Origin: JAYPWI01 sp964629575
GTDB taxonomy: Bacteria > Actinomycetota > Acidimicrobiia > Acidimicrobiales > Poriferisodalaceae
NCBI GenBank assembly: GCA_964629575.1
Contig: CAZVUM010000002.1
Span: 105,195 to 169,194, forward strand
Direction: 5' to 3'
Length of the DNA stretch: 64,000 nucleotides
A program made the translations under genes and the position numbers. Under the pieces are notes generated by a model. It did no database searches and was not told where the DNA came from. It worked only from the letters and a program-made list of their open reading frames with translations. Positions 26,861-35,396 of this stretch are shown here, piece by piece (position 1 is the stretch's first letter; each line of letters begins with the position of its first letter).

Positions 26861-27879
26861 GAGGTCTGACCCGAGAGCGTGGCGATCTCGAGCACTTCGT
26901 CGTAGGCAGCCGGACCACTCGGCTCGTCCTGCTGGGAGACGCGGATCGCGACGACCTCGTCCGCGAGCCCGTCGTACTCGGCGACACGCGCCGCGCACTG
27001 CTCGGGCGTTCCGGTGATGGTCATGGTGTCGATCACCTCGTCGGGCACCCGTGCCATCGCGTCACCGGTCTCGCCCGCCGGCATCAGTCGGGCGAGATCG
27101 TCTGCGACATCGGCGAACCCCAGCTGCCTGAGCTGGGAGTCGTAGTACGGGTGGGGCACGGGATGAAAGAGTCCGCAGATGGCCAGCCGGGCCGCACGTC
27201 GAGCCAGCGCTTCGTCGCGGTTGACGCTCACCTGCGCACCCATCGGGAACGCCAACTCGTCGATCGAACGACCGGCGGCCGCAGCAGCGGACTCGGCTTG
27301 GGGGCGGACGTGGTCGCGCATGAACGCGGTCGAGGACATGATGCCCACGCCGATCCCATCGGAGACCTCGGCTGCTACCCGCCTCATGTTGGGACCGCTG
27401 CCCGCCAGGTAGACCGGGATGGTCTCCCTGACCGGGGCGTAGGAGGCTCGCCACTTCATCGTGTGGGTCTCGCCGCGGTAGCGGACCGGCTCACCCGCCT
27501 GGGCGGACACGACCTGGCTGACGACTTCGACGAACTCGCGCATGTGCCGCAGCGGCCTCGACGAGTCGACGCCCATGTACCAGTCGTTGAAATGGGGGTT
27601 GCCCGTCCCCACCCCGAGGACAAAGCGCCCGCCACACAACTCGTCGATGTCTCGTGCCGCGAGTCCTGTGAGCCAGGCCGATCGACCGAACGCGTTGACC
27701 ACGTAGGTTCCGATCGTTACCTCCTCGGTCACTTGGGCCACGGCGGCCGCCGGGACGAACGCGCTCCGACCCGCCTCGACCAGGTAGAGCGAGGCAGCGC
27801 CCGCCTCTTCGCCTCGGCGGGCGATAGTGGTGATGGTGTCGAGCGAGTCCTCGAACCCCAACAGCAGACCGAGCTTCAT
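26857..27879 (-). CDS. LLM-class F420-dependent oxidoreductase
   Basis: A 340-residue luciferase-like TIM barrel: MKLGLLLGFEDSLDTITTI, LGVGTGNPHFNDWY and PVYLAGSGPNMRRVAAEVSDG are typical of the actinobacterial F420-dependent branch. It reduces or oxidises an organic substrate with F420; the substrate is unknown. AGGGGAAGAGG before its ATG at 27879 gives a good ribosome site only 20 nt after the kinase stop, so it is probably co-transcribed with the two-component genes. Confidence 0.88.
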   Translation of the reverse strand: MKLGLLLGFEDSLDTITTIARRGEEAGAASLYLVEAGRSAFVPAAAVAQVTEEVTIGTYVVNAFGRSAWLTGLAARDIDELCGGRFVLGVGTGNPHFNDWYMGVDSSRPLRHMREFVEVVSQVVSAQAGEPVRYRGETHTMKWRASYAPVRETIPVYLAGSGPNMRRVAAEVSDGIGVGIMSSTAFMRDHVRPQAESAAAAAGRSIDELAFPMGAQVSVNRDEALARRAARLAICGLFHPVPHPYYDSQLRQLGFADVADDLARLMPAGETGDAMARVPDEVIDTMTITGTPEQCAARVAEYDGLADEVVAIRVSQQDEPSGPAAYDEVLEIATLSGQTS

Positions 27880-27899
27880 CCTCTTCCCCTTGTTCGCCG

Positions 27900-29180
27900 T
27901 CAGCCGGTCGAGCCCGCTGATGGCAGCCTGAGTATCACTTCGGCTCCCCCGAGAGCGCCGCTCTGTACGACCAACTCGCCGTCGGCAGTCTCCGCGAAGC
28001 GTCGCGCGATGTCGAGGCCGAGTCCCGTGGAGCCGCCCTCTGACTCCCCACGCCGCTCGACGCCCATCGGAATCCCGGGACCGCCATCTTCGACACGCAC
28101 GGCGATCCACCCCTCTGCGTTTGTGACCCCGATGGCCACCGGGATCCCGTCGGGGGTGTGGGTGAAGATGTTCTCGAAGAGAACGTCGACCGCGGCAGAC
28201 AGGTCGGCGCGACGGACCCGCGCGACTGCCGGTGGACCGCTCTGCTCGAAGCTCCAGGGCCGACCCTGATCGTCGGCGAGGACCTCCCAGAACTCGGCTC
28301 GACCGAGCACGACCTCGCCCACATCGCAGACGGCATCGGCGCCGATGTTGCCGCGCGCCTCCTGGATCACTCCATCGACGACCGAGGTGAGGTCGGCGAC
28401 GTCGGCTCGAAAAGCGTCCGCTTCCTCGGCGTCACCCATCTGCTCGACCCGCATCCGCAACTTGGTCAGGGGAGTCCTCAGCCGGTGTGACAGCTCGGCC
28501 ACCATCTCGCGTTCGTGGTCGAGCATGGACGCGATACGAGACCCCAGCTGGTTGAAGGTTCCGGCGAGTTCGACCAGCTCCTCGGGACCCTCGGGATCCA
28601 CCGAAGCCTCGAGGTCGCCCTCGCCGAGGCGCCGTGCGGCACTCACGAGATGTTGAGTCGGACGCACCACCGTGCGCGCCAAACGGTCCGCAACCACGAC
28701 CGACAGGAGAACCAGCAGCACGCCGACACCGGCGAGGGTCGACCAGGCGCGCCATTGACCTCGTCGCAGCGTGGAGGTGGGGACATAGACCCGAACCGCC
28801 GCGCGGTCGCCCGGGCCGAACGCGACGGCGCTCACCAACTCCTTGCCGTCGGGCACATCATCGATCGACGATGCACCGGCCTCGAGAGCGGCCGTGACCG
28901 CTTCGCTGTGCTCGATCTCGGGGCCGACGACCAACCCCACCGTCGTGATGACGGTGAGCCGACCCTCCTGGCCTGCGGAGGTCACCGCCATGGCCGAAAC
29001 GATCTGATCCCTGTCGCCACCTGCGGCCAGCGCGGGCACCACAGCGGCGGCCTCGCTTCGTGCGGTGTCGATGGCCCGGTCCTCTGCAGTGCGGCGCACC
29101 AGGAAGCCGAGCGGAACGATGAACGCAGTAGCGACCAGCGTGGACACCGCGACGAACACCAGGATCAGGCGTCGCCTCAC
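27900..29180 (-). CDS. Membrane sensor histidine kinase (HAMP-HisKA-HATPase)
   Basis: A 426-residue kinase: membrane helix at 3-27, an extracytoplasmic sensor of about 110 residues, a second helix near 150-170, HAMP (VVRPTQHLVSAARRLGEGDLE), phosphoacceptor ELSHRLRTPLTKLR, N box ENIFTHTPDG and G boxes VEDGGPGIP and STGLGLDIARR. The GTG at 29180 overlaps the regulator stop by 4 nt. The N box has THTP where AxxH/YTP is common. It signals to the OmpR-type regulator upstream. Confidence 0.9.
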   Translation of the reverse strand: MRRRLILVFVAVSTLVATAFIVPLGFLVRRTAEDRAIDTARSEAAAVVPALAAGGDRDQIVSAMAVTSAGQEGRLTVITTVGLVVGPEIEHSEAVTAALEAGASSIDDVPDGKELVSAVAFGPGDRAAVRVYVPTSTLRRGQWRAWSTLAGVGVLLVLLSVVVADRLARTVVRPTQHLVSAARRLGEGDLEASVDPEGPEELVELAGTFNQLGSRIASMLDHEREMVAELSHRLRTPLTKLRMRVEQMGDAEEADAFRADVADLTSVVDGVIQEARGNIGADAVCDVGEVVLGRAEFWEVLADDQGRPWSFEQSGPPAVARVRRADLSAAVDVLFENIFTHTPDGIPVAIGVTNAEGWIAVRVEDGGPGIPMGVERRGESEGGSTGLGLDIARRFAETADGELVVQSGALGGAEVILRLPSAGSTG

Positions 29181-29857
29181 GTCGGTTCGACGAGCTTCAC
29201 CCCGACACCTCGAACGGTGTGCAGGTAATGAGGCTCCGCGGCGGTCTCCCCCAGCTTGCGCCGCAACCACGACAGGTGAACGTCGATGGTCTTGTCTGCG
29301 CCGTTGTACGGCTCGCGCCACACCTCGGCGTAGATCGTCTCGCGTGACACCACCTCGCCCGCATGGGTCGCCAAGCAAGCGAGAAGGTCGAATTCCTTAC
29401 GGTTACACACGACCGTTTCGCCGTCGAGCTCGACAGTGCGGGCACGCAGGTCGATCGTGATGCCGCCGACGACGATCGAACCGTCATCGGTGGAGGCCTC
29501 GGCACGACGGAGCAGCGCTCTCACCCGAGCACCGAGCTCCGCGCCGGAGAAGGGCTTCACCACGTACTCGTCGGCGCCAGCATCGAGCAGGCGGACGATC
29601 TCGGAATCGTCGTCACGAGCCGTCGCGATCATCACGGGGACGTTGGACACCGCGCGGATCATCCGCAGGAGGTCGCCACCGTCGAGATCGGGCAGACCGA
29701 GGTCGAGAATCACGATGTCGGGGCGGTGGTCGACGATGCCCTGCAGCGCGGCCATCGCAGACGGCTCTGCGCGCACAGTGTGGCCGGCGTCGGCCAGTGC
29801 ACGCATTGCCATCTCGCGGATGTGCTGGTCGTCCTCGACCACAAACACCGAGGCCAT
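29177..29857 (-). CDS. OmpR/PhoB-family response regulator
   Basis: A 226-residue protein with receiver domain residues VVEDDQ, phosphorylated Asp in VILDLGLPDLDG and VVKPFSGAELGARVRALLRR, then a winged-helix DNA-binding domain (LACLATHAGEVVSRETIYAEVW, DVHLSWLRRKLG). The start was placed at the ATG at 29857, next to MASVFVVEDDQ. It leads the operon with the kinase, an LLM oxidoreductase and a hydrolase. Confidence 0.92.
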   Translation of the reverse strand: MASVFVVEDDQHIREMAMRALADAGHTVRAEPSAMAALQGIVDHRPDIVILDLGLPDLDGGDLLRMIRAVSNVPVMIATARDDDSEIVRLLDAGADEYVVKPFSGAELGARVRALLRRAEASTDDGSIVVGGITIDLRARTVELDGETVVCNRKEFDLLACLATHAGEVVSRETIYAEVWREPYNGADKTIDVHLSWLRRKLGETAAEPHYLHTVRGVGVKLVEPT

Positions 29858-29960
29858 GTCCGACAACGGTACGGAACCAAGGCCCACCCGCGCGCCGTTT
29901 AGTGATCATTTATGGCCGATCAGCGTTACAACACAAAAGATCTGCGCCACACTCGTCTGC

Positions 29961-30812
29961 GTGCTTCGTGCGGCAGGTTTTCTCTTTCTGTGGGTGGGCG
30001 GGATCGTCGCCGCGGTCGCCGTCGCATGGGCGGGAGTGAGCGCGGTCGACGACGATCTGGTGGATCCAGCGCCCGCTGCGGGCCTCGAGGACGCCGAGAT
30101 CAGCCTGACGCCGGCCATCGTCATCGGGGCCGCCCCGGCCGCCGACTCGTCCCAGCTCGGCGACGCCGACCCTGCCGACGACGCGACCCCCGCGGGCGTC
30201 ACCAGCCAGCTGGCCTCCGACGCCGAATCAGGGCCAACCGAAGACGCCGGAGCTGATTCGGGATCCCCCGCGCAGGCCAGCGGCACAGACGAGCCGACGC
30301 CCTCGACCACGCCGTCGCCCACGACCGCAGTCACCACCCCAACGACCAACGAACCTCCGACGCAGACCACCGTCCCGCAGACGACTGCCCCGGTCACAAC
30401 CACCCCGTCGACGAGCCCGACGATTGCGCCAACCACAACGGCTGCCCCGAGTCAGACCCTCACGTTCAACCTCGACGGTGGATCCGCTGCGATCACGTTC
30501 GCGTCGACCGGTGCGACCCTGTCGTGGGCATCACCCAACCCCGGCTTCGAGATGAGCATCGAAACCGACGAGGGTGAAACCTCGGTGCGCTTCCGCAGCG
30601 ACAACCACGAGTCGCGGGTCGACGGTTGGTGGCTCGACGGACCCAAGTTCCGCATCCGCGAACGGCCAGCGAGCGGCGGCGGTGGCGGTGGCGNNNNNNN
30701 NNNNNNNNNNNNNNNNNNNNNNNNNNNNNNNNNNNNNNNNNNNNNNNNNNNNNNNNNNNNNNNNNNNNNNNNNNNNNNNNNNNNNNNNNNNNNCGACTCG
30801 GACGACGACTGA
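29961..30812 (+). CDS. Membrane-anchored Thr/Pro-rich exported protein, interrupted by a gap
   Basis: One N-terminal hydrophobic helix (LRAAGFLFLWVGGIVAAVAV) is followed by an acidic linker, a long Thr/Pro/Ser stretch (about residues 110-165; TTAPVTTTPSTSPTIAPTTT) and a globular region of about 70 residues ending in a run of Gly. After the 100-N gap come DSDDD and the stop. This is the build of a wall-spanning surface protein. I do not recognise the globular domain. The GTG at 29961 was chosen as start. It diverges from the response-regulator operon, which may control it. Confidence 0.6.
   Translation: MLRAAGFLFLWVGGIVAAVAVAWAGVSAVDDDLVDPAPAAGLEDAEISLTPAIVIGAAPAADSSQLGDADPADDATPAGVTSQLASDAESGPTEDAGADSGSPAQASGTDEPTPSTTPSPTTAVTTPTTNEPPTQTTVPQTTAPVTTTPSTSPTIAPTTTAAPSQTLTFNLDGGSAAITFASTGATLSWASPNPGFEMSIETDEGETSVRFRSDNHESRVDGWWLDGPKFRIRERPASGGGGGGXXXXXXXXXXXXXXXXXXXXXXXXXXXXXXXXXXDSDDD
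30694..30793. other. Assembly gap (100 N)
   Basis: Exactly 100 N after a GGC/GGT codon run and before a short Asp-rich C-terminus. The reading frame is kept at a length of 100, so the true length is probably 1 modulo 3. Confidence 0.95.
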
Positions 30813-30847
30813 GGCACCATCTGGTCCGATCGGTGGCACGCGCCGAC

Positions 30848-30867
30848 CGCTGATCACTCGATCAGCG
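30848..30867 (+). terminator. Perfect hairpin downstream of the exported protein
   Basis: CGCTGATC and GATCAGCG form an 8-bp stem with a 4-nt loop, 35 nt after the stop. There is no U-tract, so it could be a factor-independent stop in a GC-rich genome or an operator of the next gene. Confidence 0.45.
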
Positions 30868-30984
30868 ACGTCGGGTCCTCGCCACAGGAGCGTTGTCCAG
30901 CGCTGATCGTTGCGACGCGCGACGATTGCCCGGCCCGTTCGAGTCACCGGCGGGCGCGCCAGACCAACTGCCGAGGAGGGCACG

Positions 30985-31932
30985 ATGACCAAGATCGCCG
31001 TAACGAGCGGGCTCTTCGCGGCCATGCCCGACATGGCCGCGCGGATCCGCTCCGAGCACCCCGACGCCAAAATCGTCGAAGGGCGCCCCCCGATGGCCGA
31101 AGACGATGTCATCGAGTTCGTACGCGGCCACAACGTGGTTGTCGCAGGCATCGAGCCCTACACCGCGCGAGTGCTCGAGAACCTGCCAGAACTCGAAGTT
31201 ATCGCCTGCTGCTCGGCCGGCGTCGACCACCTGGATCCCGTGCTGCTGAAAGAACACGGAATCCGAATGGGATGGATTCCCGGCGTCAACAAGTACGCCG
31301 TCTCGGAGATGGCGCTCTGCTTCATGATCGACATCCTGCGCGACATCCACCGCTCCAACGTCGGGCTGCGCGATGGCAAGTGGGGGCGCGCCCGGGGCCT
31401 CCTACTGCGCGGCCGCACGGTCGGCATCCACGGCTGCGGCAACATCGGCAAGGAGGTCGTCAAGCTGCTCCAGCCGTTCGACTGCACGATCCTCGCCTGC
31501 GATCGGGTTCAGGATCCGGAGTTCAACGAGCAGCACGGCGTGCGCGCCGTCTCCGAAGACGAACTGTGGGCCGAGTCGGAGGTCCTCACGATCCACCTCC
31601 CGCGCAACAGCTCCACCATCGACCTCTACTCAGCCGACATCCTCGACAAGCTCCGGCCCGGGATGTACCTCGTCAACACCGCCCGAGGGCGCATCGTCGA
31701 TGAAGCGGCGCTCGCCGAACGACTCCAGGACGGGCGCATCACGGCGGCAGCCTTCGACGTGTTCGCCATCGAACCGCCAGACAGCTACGACCTCATGCAG
31801 CTCCCCAACTTCCTCGCCACCGCCCACATCGGAGCCGGAGCCGAAGAAGCCTGGATCGCCATGGCCGAAGCAGGCATCCGCGGCATCACCCACAACGCAA
31901 TCCCCGAACCAGGCACGTACCCCTTCGACTGA
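30985..31932 (+). CDS. D-isomer-specific 2-hydroxyacid dehydrogenase
   Basis: A 315-residue NAD-dependent enzyme of the phosphoglycerate/glycerate dehydrogenase family. The Rossmann loop is HGCGNIGKEVVKLL, the catalytic Arg is in VNTARGRIVDEAAL, the Glu in the FAIEPP region and the His in TAHIGAGAEEAW. GAGGAGGG before the ATG at 30985 supports the start. Downstream is an 86-bp tandem repeat array. The substrate is unknown. Confidence 0.88.
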   Translation: MTKIAVTSGLFAAMPDMAARIRSEHPDAKIVEGRPPMAEDDVIEFVRGHNVVVAGIEPYTARVLENLPELEVIACCSAGVDHLDPVLLKEHGIRMGWIPGVNKYAVSEMALCFMIDILRDIHRSNVGLRDGKWGRARGLLLRGRTVGIHGCGNIGKEVVKLLQPFDCTILACDRVQDPEFNEQHGVRAVSEDELWAESEVLTIHLPRNSSTIDLYSADILDKLRPGMYLVNTARGRIVDEAALAERLQDGRITAAAFDVFAIEPPDSYDLMQLPNFLATAHIGAGAEEAWIAMAEAGIRGITHNAIPEPGTYPFD

Positions 31933-31937
31933 CATTT

Positions 31938-32337
31938 GCCGACAATCGTCGCTGCGCTCCTCTGCGGACTGCCACGGCCCCACCCAGGGCTCACGGCTCC
32001 GCCGAATCGCCCCTCCGTCACTCGCCGACAATCGTCGCTGCGCTCCTCTGCGGACTGCCACGGCCCCACCCAGGGCTCNNNNNNNNNNNNNNNNNNNNNN
32101 NNNNNNNNNNNNNNNNNNNNNNNNNNNNNNNNNNNNNNNNNNNNNNNNNNNNNNNNNNNNNNNNNNNNNNNNNNNNNNCGGCTCCGCCGAATCGCCCCTC
32201 CGTCACTCGCCGACAAACGTCGCTGCGCTCCTCTGCGGACTGCCACGGCCCCACCCAGGGCTCACGGCTCCGCCGAATCGCCCCTCCGTCACTCGCCGAC
32301 AAACGTCGCTGCGCTCCTCCGCGGACTACAGCGGGCA
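31938..32337. repeat. 86-bp tandem direct repeat array between convergent genes
   Basis: The unit starts GCCGACAATCGTCGCTGCG at 31938 and again at 32024, and with one base change (GACAAAC) at 32209 and 32295; spacing is exactly 86 bp each time. The last copy decays within the 3' end of the Ldh2 gene. 86 is not a multiple of three, and all frames are open only by composition, so it is not coding. The N run interrupts the second copy. Confidence 0.92.
32079..32178. other. Assembly gap (100 N)
   Basis: The left flank ends at unit position 55 and the right flank starts at position 57 of the 86-bp repeat, so the true gap is 1 + 86k bases. Confidence 0.95.
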
Positions 32338-33405
32338 GCTGACCCCGAGGTCCGCCGTCGTCTCTCGGAACCAGGCGATGACGTCGGGGTGGTACGGAAT
32401 CCCGTTGGCCCGCCGATCGAGCTCGGTCGCGTGCTCCTTCAGCCCCGCGTACAGCACCCGGTCGTGACCTGGGGCAGGCGGGGTGTCCCGCAAGCCGCGA
32501 AGGAACGTGGCCATGTGTTCGGCGAACTCATCGGGGTCGCAGAACGCGTCGACCCGGTACGCGACGAAGTGATGCCCCACATCACCGGGGGCCCGCAGGA
32601 ACCCCGGAACATCGCCGGCGAGCACACCGCAAAGCATGTCGACCATCGCAGCCAGGCCGTATCCCTTGTGCGACCCGCCCTCGCGGGTTCCACCCGTCGG
32701 AAGCATGTGGAATTCGTCTGGGACCTCGGCCTCTTCGAGGATCGGCGAACCATCGGCGCCGGCGATCCAACCGGGAGCAACGGTGGCGCCGAGTCGCTTG
32801 GCGATCCGGATCTTGTTTCCCGCCACCGAGCTCATCGAGGCATCGAAGACGAACGGCGGCTCGTCCCCGGCACCGACCGCGACGGCGATCGGGTTGAGGC
32901 CGACCATGGGCTTGGATCCGAACGTCGGCAGCACCTGGAGACCGCCGATCGTCATCGACAGCCCGATCATCCCGTGATCCAACGCACGATGAGCGTGATA
33001 GGCCGCCGCACCGTAGTGCCGACCGTTGGTGACAGAAACCGATCCGATCCCACAGTCGCGAGCTTTGGCGATGGCGAGGTCCATGGCCCGCGGCGCGGTC
33101 GCCAACCCGAGCCCGGCGTCGTCGTCGATCGTGGCCACCGCCGGCGCTTCCCGCACGATCCTCGGGGACGCGGTCGGGTTCAGGAACTGCTCGCGAAACC
33201 AATACAGGTAGATCGGAAACATGTTCGACACGCCGTGGCTGTCGATCCCGCGGAGGTCGGCGTAGAGCAACACGTCGGCCGCCTGAGCGGCATCGGCGGC
33301 AGACATTCCCACCGCCTCGAAGATGTTCTCCGCGGTCGCCCGCATGGCGGCTTCGTCGACGCGAACCGCGATGTCGTCCGGAACGGTGAAACGGTCCTCG
33401 GCCAT
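32326..33405 (-). CDS. Ldh2-type malate/L-lactate/ureidoglycolate dehydrogenase
   Basis: A 359-residue enzyme of the non-Rossmann Ldh2/MDH family: DLRGIDSHGVSNMFPIYL, VTNGRHYGAAAYHA with the catalytic His, GLNPIAVAVGAGDEPPF and GGSHKGYGLAAMVDMLCG are hallmark segments. It oxidises a 2-hydroxyacid with NAD(P). The ATG at 33405 overlaps the stop of the decarboxylase-like gene by 1 nt (TGATG). Its 3' end borders the 86-bp repeats. Confidence 0.9.
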   Translation of the reverse strand: MAEDRFTVPDDIAVRVDEAAMRATAENIFEAVGMSAADAAQAADVLLYADLRGIDSHGVSNMFPIYLYWFREQFLNPTASPRIVREAPAVATIDDDAGLGLATAPRAMDLAIAKARDCGIGSVSVTNGRHYGAAAYHAHRALDHGMIGLSMTIGGLQVLPTFGSKPMVGLNPIAVAVGAGDEPPFVFDASMSSVAGNKIRIAKRLGATVAPGWIAGADGSPILEEAEVPDEFHMLPTGGTREGGSHKGYGLAAMVDMLCGVLAGDVPGFLRAPGDVGHHFVAYRVDAFCDPDEFAEHMATFLRGLRDTPPAPGHDRVLYAGLKEHATELDRRANGIPYHPDVIAWFRETTADLGVSCPL

Positions 33406-34154
33406 CAGGCGCTCTGGAGCCGACGAGTGCCCTGGATCGCCGGCGTCGAGGGATCCATCACGAACCGCGGCGCAGCGAGCTGCATGTCGGCACCACACGC
33501 AACGGCGACGAGCGGGTAGACGGGCACTATGCCATCGGTTCCGAGAGCGGCCGCGTCGTAGGCGATGAGGTCCGGCTGTCCTCGATCGGCTTTGGCGTAC
33601 TCGTACCCGGGATCCACCTGCACGATCACGGGGTCCTGTCCGGCGACGTTGGTGAGGTGCAGGTTGTCGAACAGCTCGAGATCGGAGCCGGCGACGGGTT
33701 CGGGGTCTTCGAGGTGTGCGTCGAGCACCACCGACCCACCGATCGACACCGAACCCGCGACGCGGTTGTGGCGACGGCTGAGCCGCACATCGGCGACCGA
33801 GATCCGGTACCCCCAGCCCTCGCGCAGGCGCTCCGCCGCGGCTTCGGAGTCGGTGAATGAAGCGATCAGCAGACCCCGCGGCCGGATGCCGGCTCGCACG
33901 ATGAGACGCACCATGGCGAGCGTGAACGGTCCGACGGGGCTCTCCGGAAAGCGGATGACGCTGAACGTCGCATACGGCGGAATCGACGGATGCAGCGCCG
34001 GTGGGGTGACGGCGAGGGCGGGGGCTTCGTCGACCTCGTAGCTCACCTGCAGCACCGCGGCACCGGGCAGCTCCCAGGTCTCCGGCGTGAGGCCCTTCAT
34101 GGTGGGAGCGGTAGCCAGCGCGCTCGCCACGTCGAGGGTTCCGAACAGCGGCAT
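33405..34154 (-). CDS. Acetoacetate decarboxylase-like protein
   Basis: A 249-residue protein with acetoacetate-decarboxylase-fold features: LHPSIPPYATFSVIRFPESPVGPFTLA resembles the family's PxxP...GpyxE region, and the C-terminal half has strands with HLTNV and DPGYEYAKADRG. The catalytic Lys of true acetoacetate decarboxylase cannot be identified with certainty, so it may be a lyase, hydratase or binding relative. It is coupled by 1-nt overlaps with an LLM gene upstream and the Ldh2 gene downstream. Confidence 0.65.
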   Translation of the reverse strand: MPLFGTLDVASALATAPTMKGLTPETWELPGAAVLQVSYEVDEAPALAVTPPALHPSIPPYATFSVIRFPESPVGPFTLAMVRLIVRAGIRPRGLLIASFTDSEAAAERLREGWGYRISVADVRLSRRHNRVAGSVSIGGSVVLDAHLEDPEPVAGSDLELFDNLHLTNVAGQDPVIVQVDPGYEYAKADRGQPDLIAYDAAALGTDGIVPVYPLVAVACGADMQLAAPRFVMDPSTPAIQGTRRLQSA

Positions 34155-35302
34155 CAGGCGCCTCCGGCGGCCATACCGGCGCCGCTCGCTTCGGCGGCGG
34201 CTGCCGCTCGAGAGGCGTCCGCGGCCGAGTCGTCCGTGAAGTGAGGCATTACTTCGTCGGCGAAGAGCTGCAGGCTCGCCATGACCTGCTCCTGGGGGAT
34301 CGACTCGGCTGCGTTGAGCAGGAACTGAACGCGGTCGACGCCGGTCTCCTCCCACTTCTTCAGCTCGCGGATGATCTGGTCGGGGTTGCCGACAGCGATG
34401 CCTTCGGGTGGCTCCTTGAGGTCGCCGGGGCTCGACGCCTGACGGCGAGCGCCCGCGAGGAGACCCGCGCTGGGGTACGCCCGCGTCGGGTAGACCTCCT
34501 TGGCCATGTCGAGCTGACCGGCCATGTACTGGAACTGGCCCATCATCTGGCGCCCCGTGCCGACACCGACCTCGCTGTCGTCGTGGCAGTAGAGAAAGTT
34601 GATCGTGTTCAGCTGATCGTTGACGAAGTCGCCGGCCGGCTCGCAGTGCTGAATTCGCCTTCGGTACTCCCGCACCTTCCGTTCCTGCTCGGCGAACGAC
34701 GTGAAGTTGACGCCGAGACACCCCATGCCCCTGTCCGCCGCGTCGTCCTCGGTTCCCGGGCTCGACACGGCGACCCACAGTGGGGGGTGCGGTTTCTGGA
34801 TCGGCTTGGGGAGCACCGCCCGGGAGGGCATCGAGAAGAACTGGCCGTCGTGGCGGTACCGCTCCTGAGTCCACATCTTCGGAATGGCGTGAACGAACTC
34901 GTCCCAGCTCTTCTTGGTCGTGTCGGGATCGGCCTGGAACCCGCCCAGTTCGGTCCACGTCGCTGAACGCCCGGTGCCCATCTCGAGCCGACCGCCAGAC
35001 AAAACATCGAGAACAGCGGCGCGTTCGGCAATCCGAATCGGATGGTTGAACTCCGGCACACACGTCACGATGCCGTGACCGACGCGGATGTTCTCCGTGA
35101 CCATCGCGCAGGCCGTCAGGAACAACTCGGGCGCCGAGCAGTGCGAGTACTCCTCCAGGAAGTGGTGCTCGACGGCCCACACCTGGTCGAAACCGAGACG
35201 GTCAGCGAGCTTCACCTGCTCGATCGAGTTCTCATAGACCAGCCGCTCGTTGTCCTCGAACGGCCGCGGTACGGACAGCTCGTAGAAGATGCCGAACTTC
35301 AT
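34154..35302 (-). CDS. LLM-class flavin/F420-dependent oxidoreductase (bacterial luciferase-like)
   Basis: A 382-residue luciferase-like monooxygenase: MKFGIFYELSVPRPFEDNE, AVEHHFLEEYSHCSAPEL, IRVGHGIV, GGRLEMGTGRSAT and KPHPPLWVA. The longer form with VEHHFLEEYSH is the group often found with ketone or terpene-type catabolism and may use FMN rather than F420. It heads a three-gene coupled set with the decarboxylase-like and Ldh2 genes, and diverges from a ThDP enzyme. The C-terminus is Ala-rich. Confidence 0.88.
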   Translation of the reverse strand: MKFGIFYELSVPRPFEDNERLVYENSIEQVKLADRLGFDQVWAVEHHFLEEYSHCSAPELFLTACAMVTENIRVGHGIVTCVPEFNHPIRIAERAAVLDVLSGGRLEMGTGRSATWTELGGFQADPDTTKKSWDEFVHAIPKMWTQERYRHDGQFFSMPSRAVLPKPIQKPHPPLWVAVSSPGTEDDAADRGMGCLGVNFTSFAEQERKVREYRRRIQHCEPAGDFVNDQLNTINFLYCHDDSEVGVGTGRQMMGQFQYMAGQLDMAKEVYPTRAYPSAGLLAGARRQASSPGDLKEPPEGIAVGNPDQIIRELKKWEETGVDRVQFLLNAAESIPQEQVMASLQLFADEVMPHFTDDSAADASRAAAAAEASGAGMAAGGA

Positions 35303-35396
35303 GTTCGTCCCCCTTGTCGGCCACAAATCCTACGGCAGGCCCTGCAGGCACGCCGCGGGAGTGGACAGAGGCGCCCTGCCGGACAAAGGTCGCGGC

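Noticed and set aside
31936..32330. Open frames through the 86-bp repeats
   Set aside because: 86 is not a multiple of three, all frames are open and no start or motif is present.
31938..32337. CRISPR array
   Set aside because: Units are contiguous copies without unique spacers.
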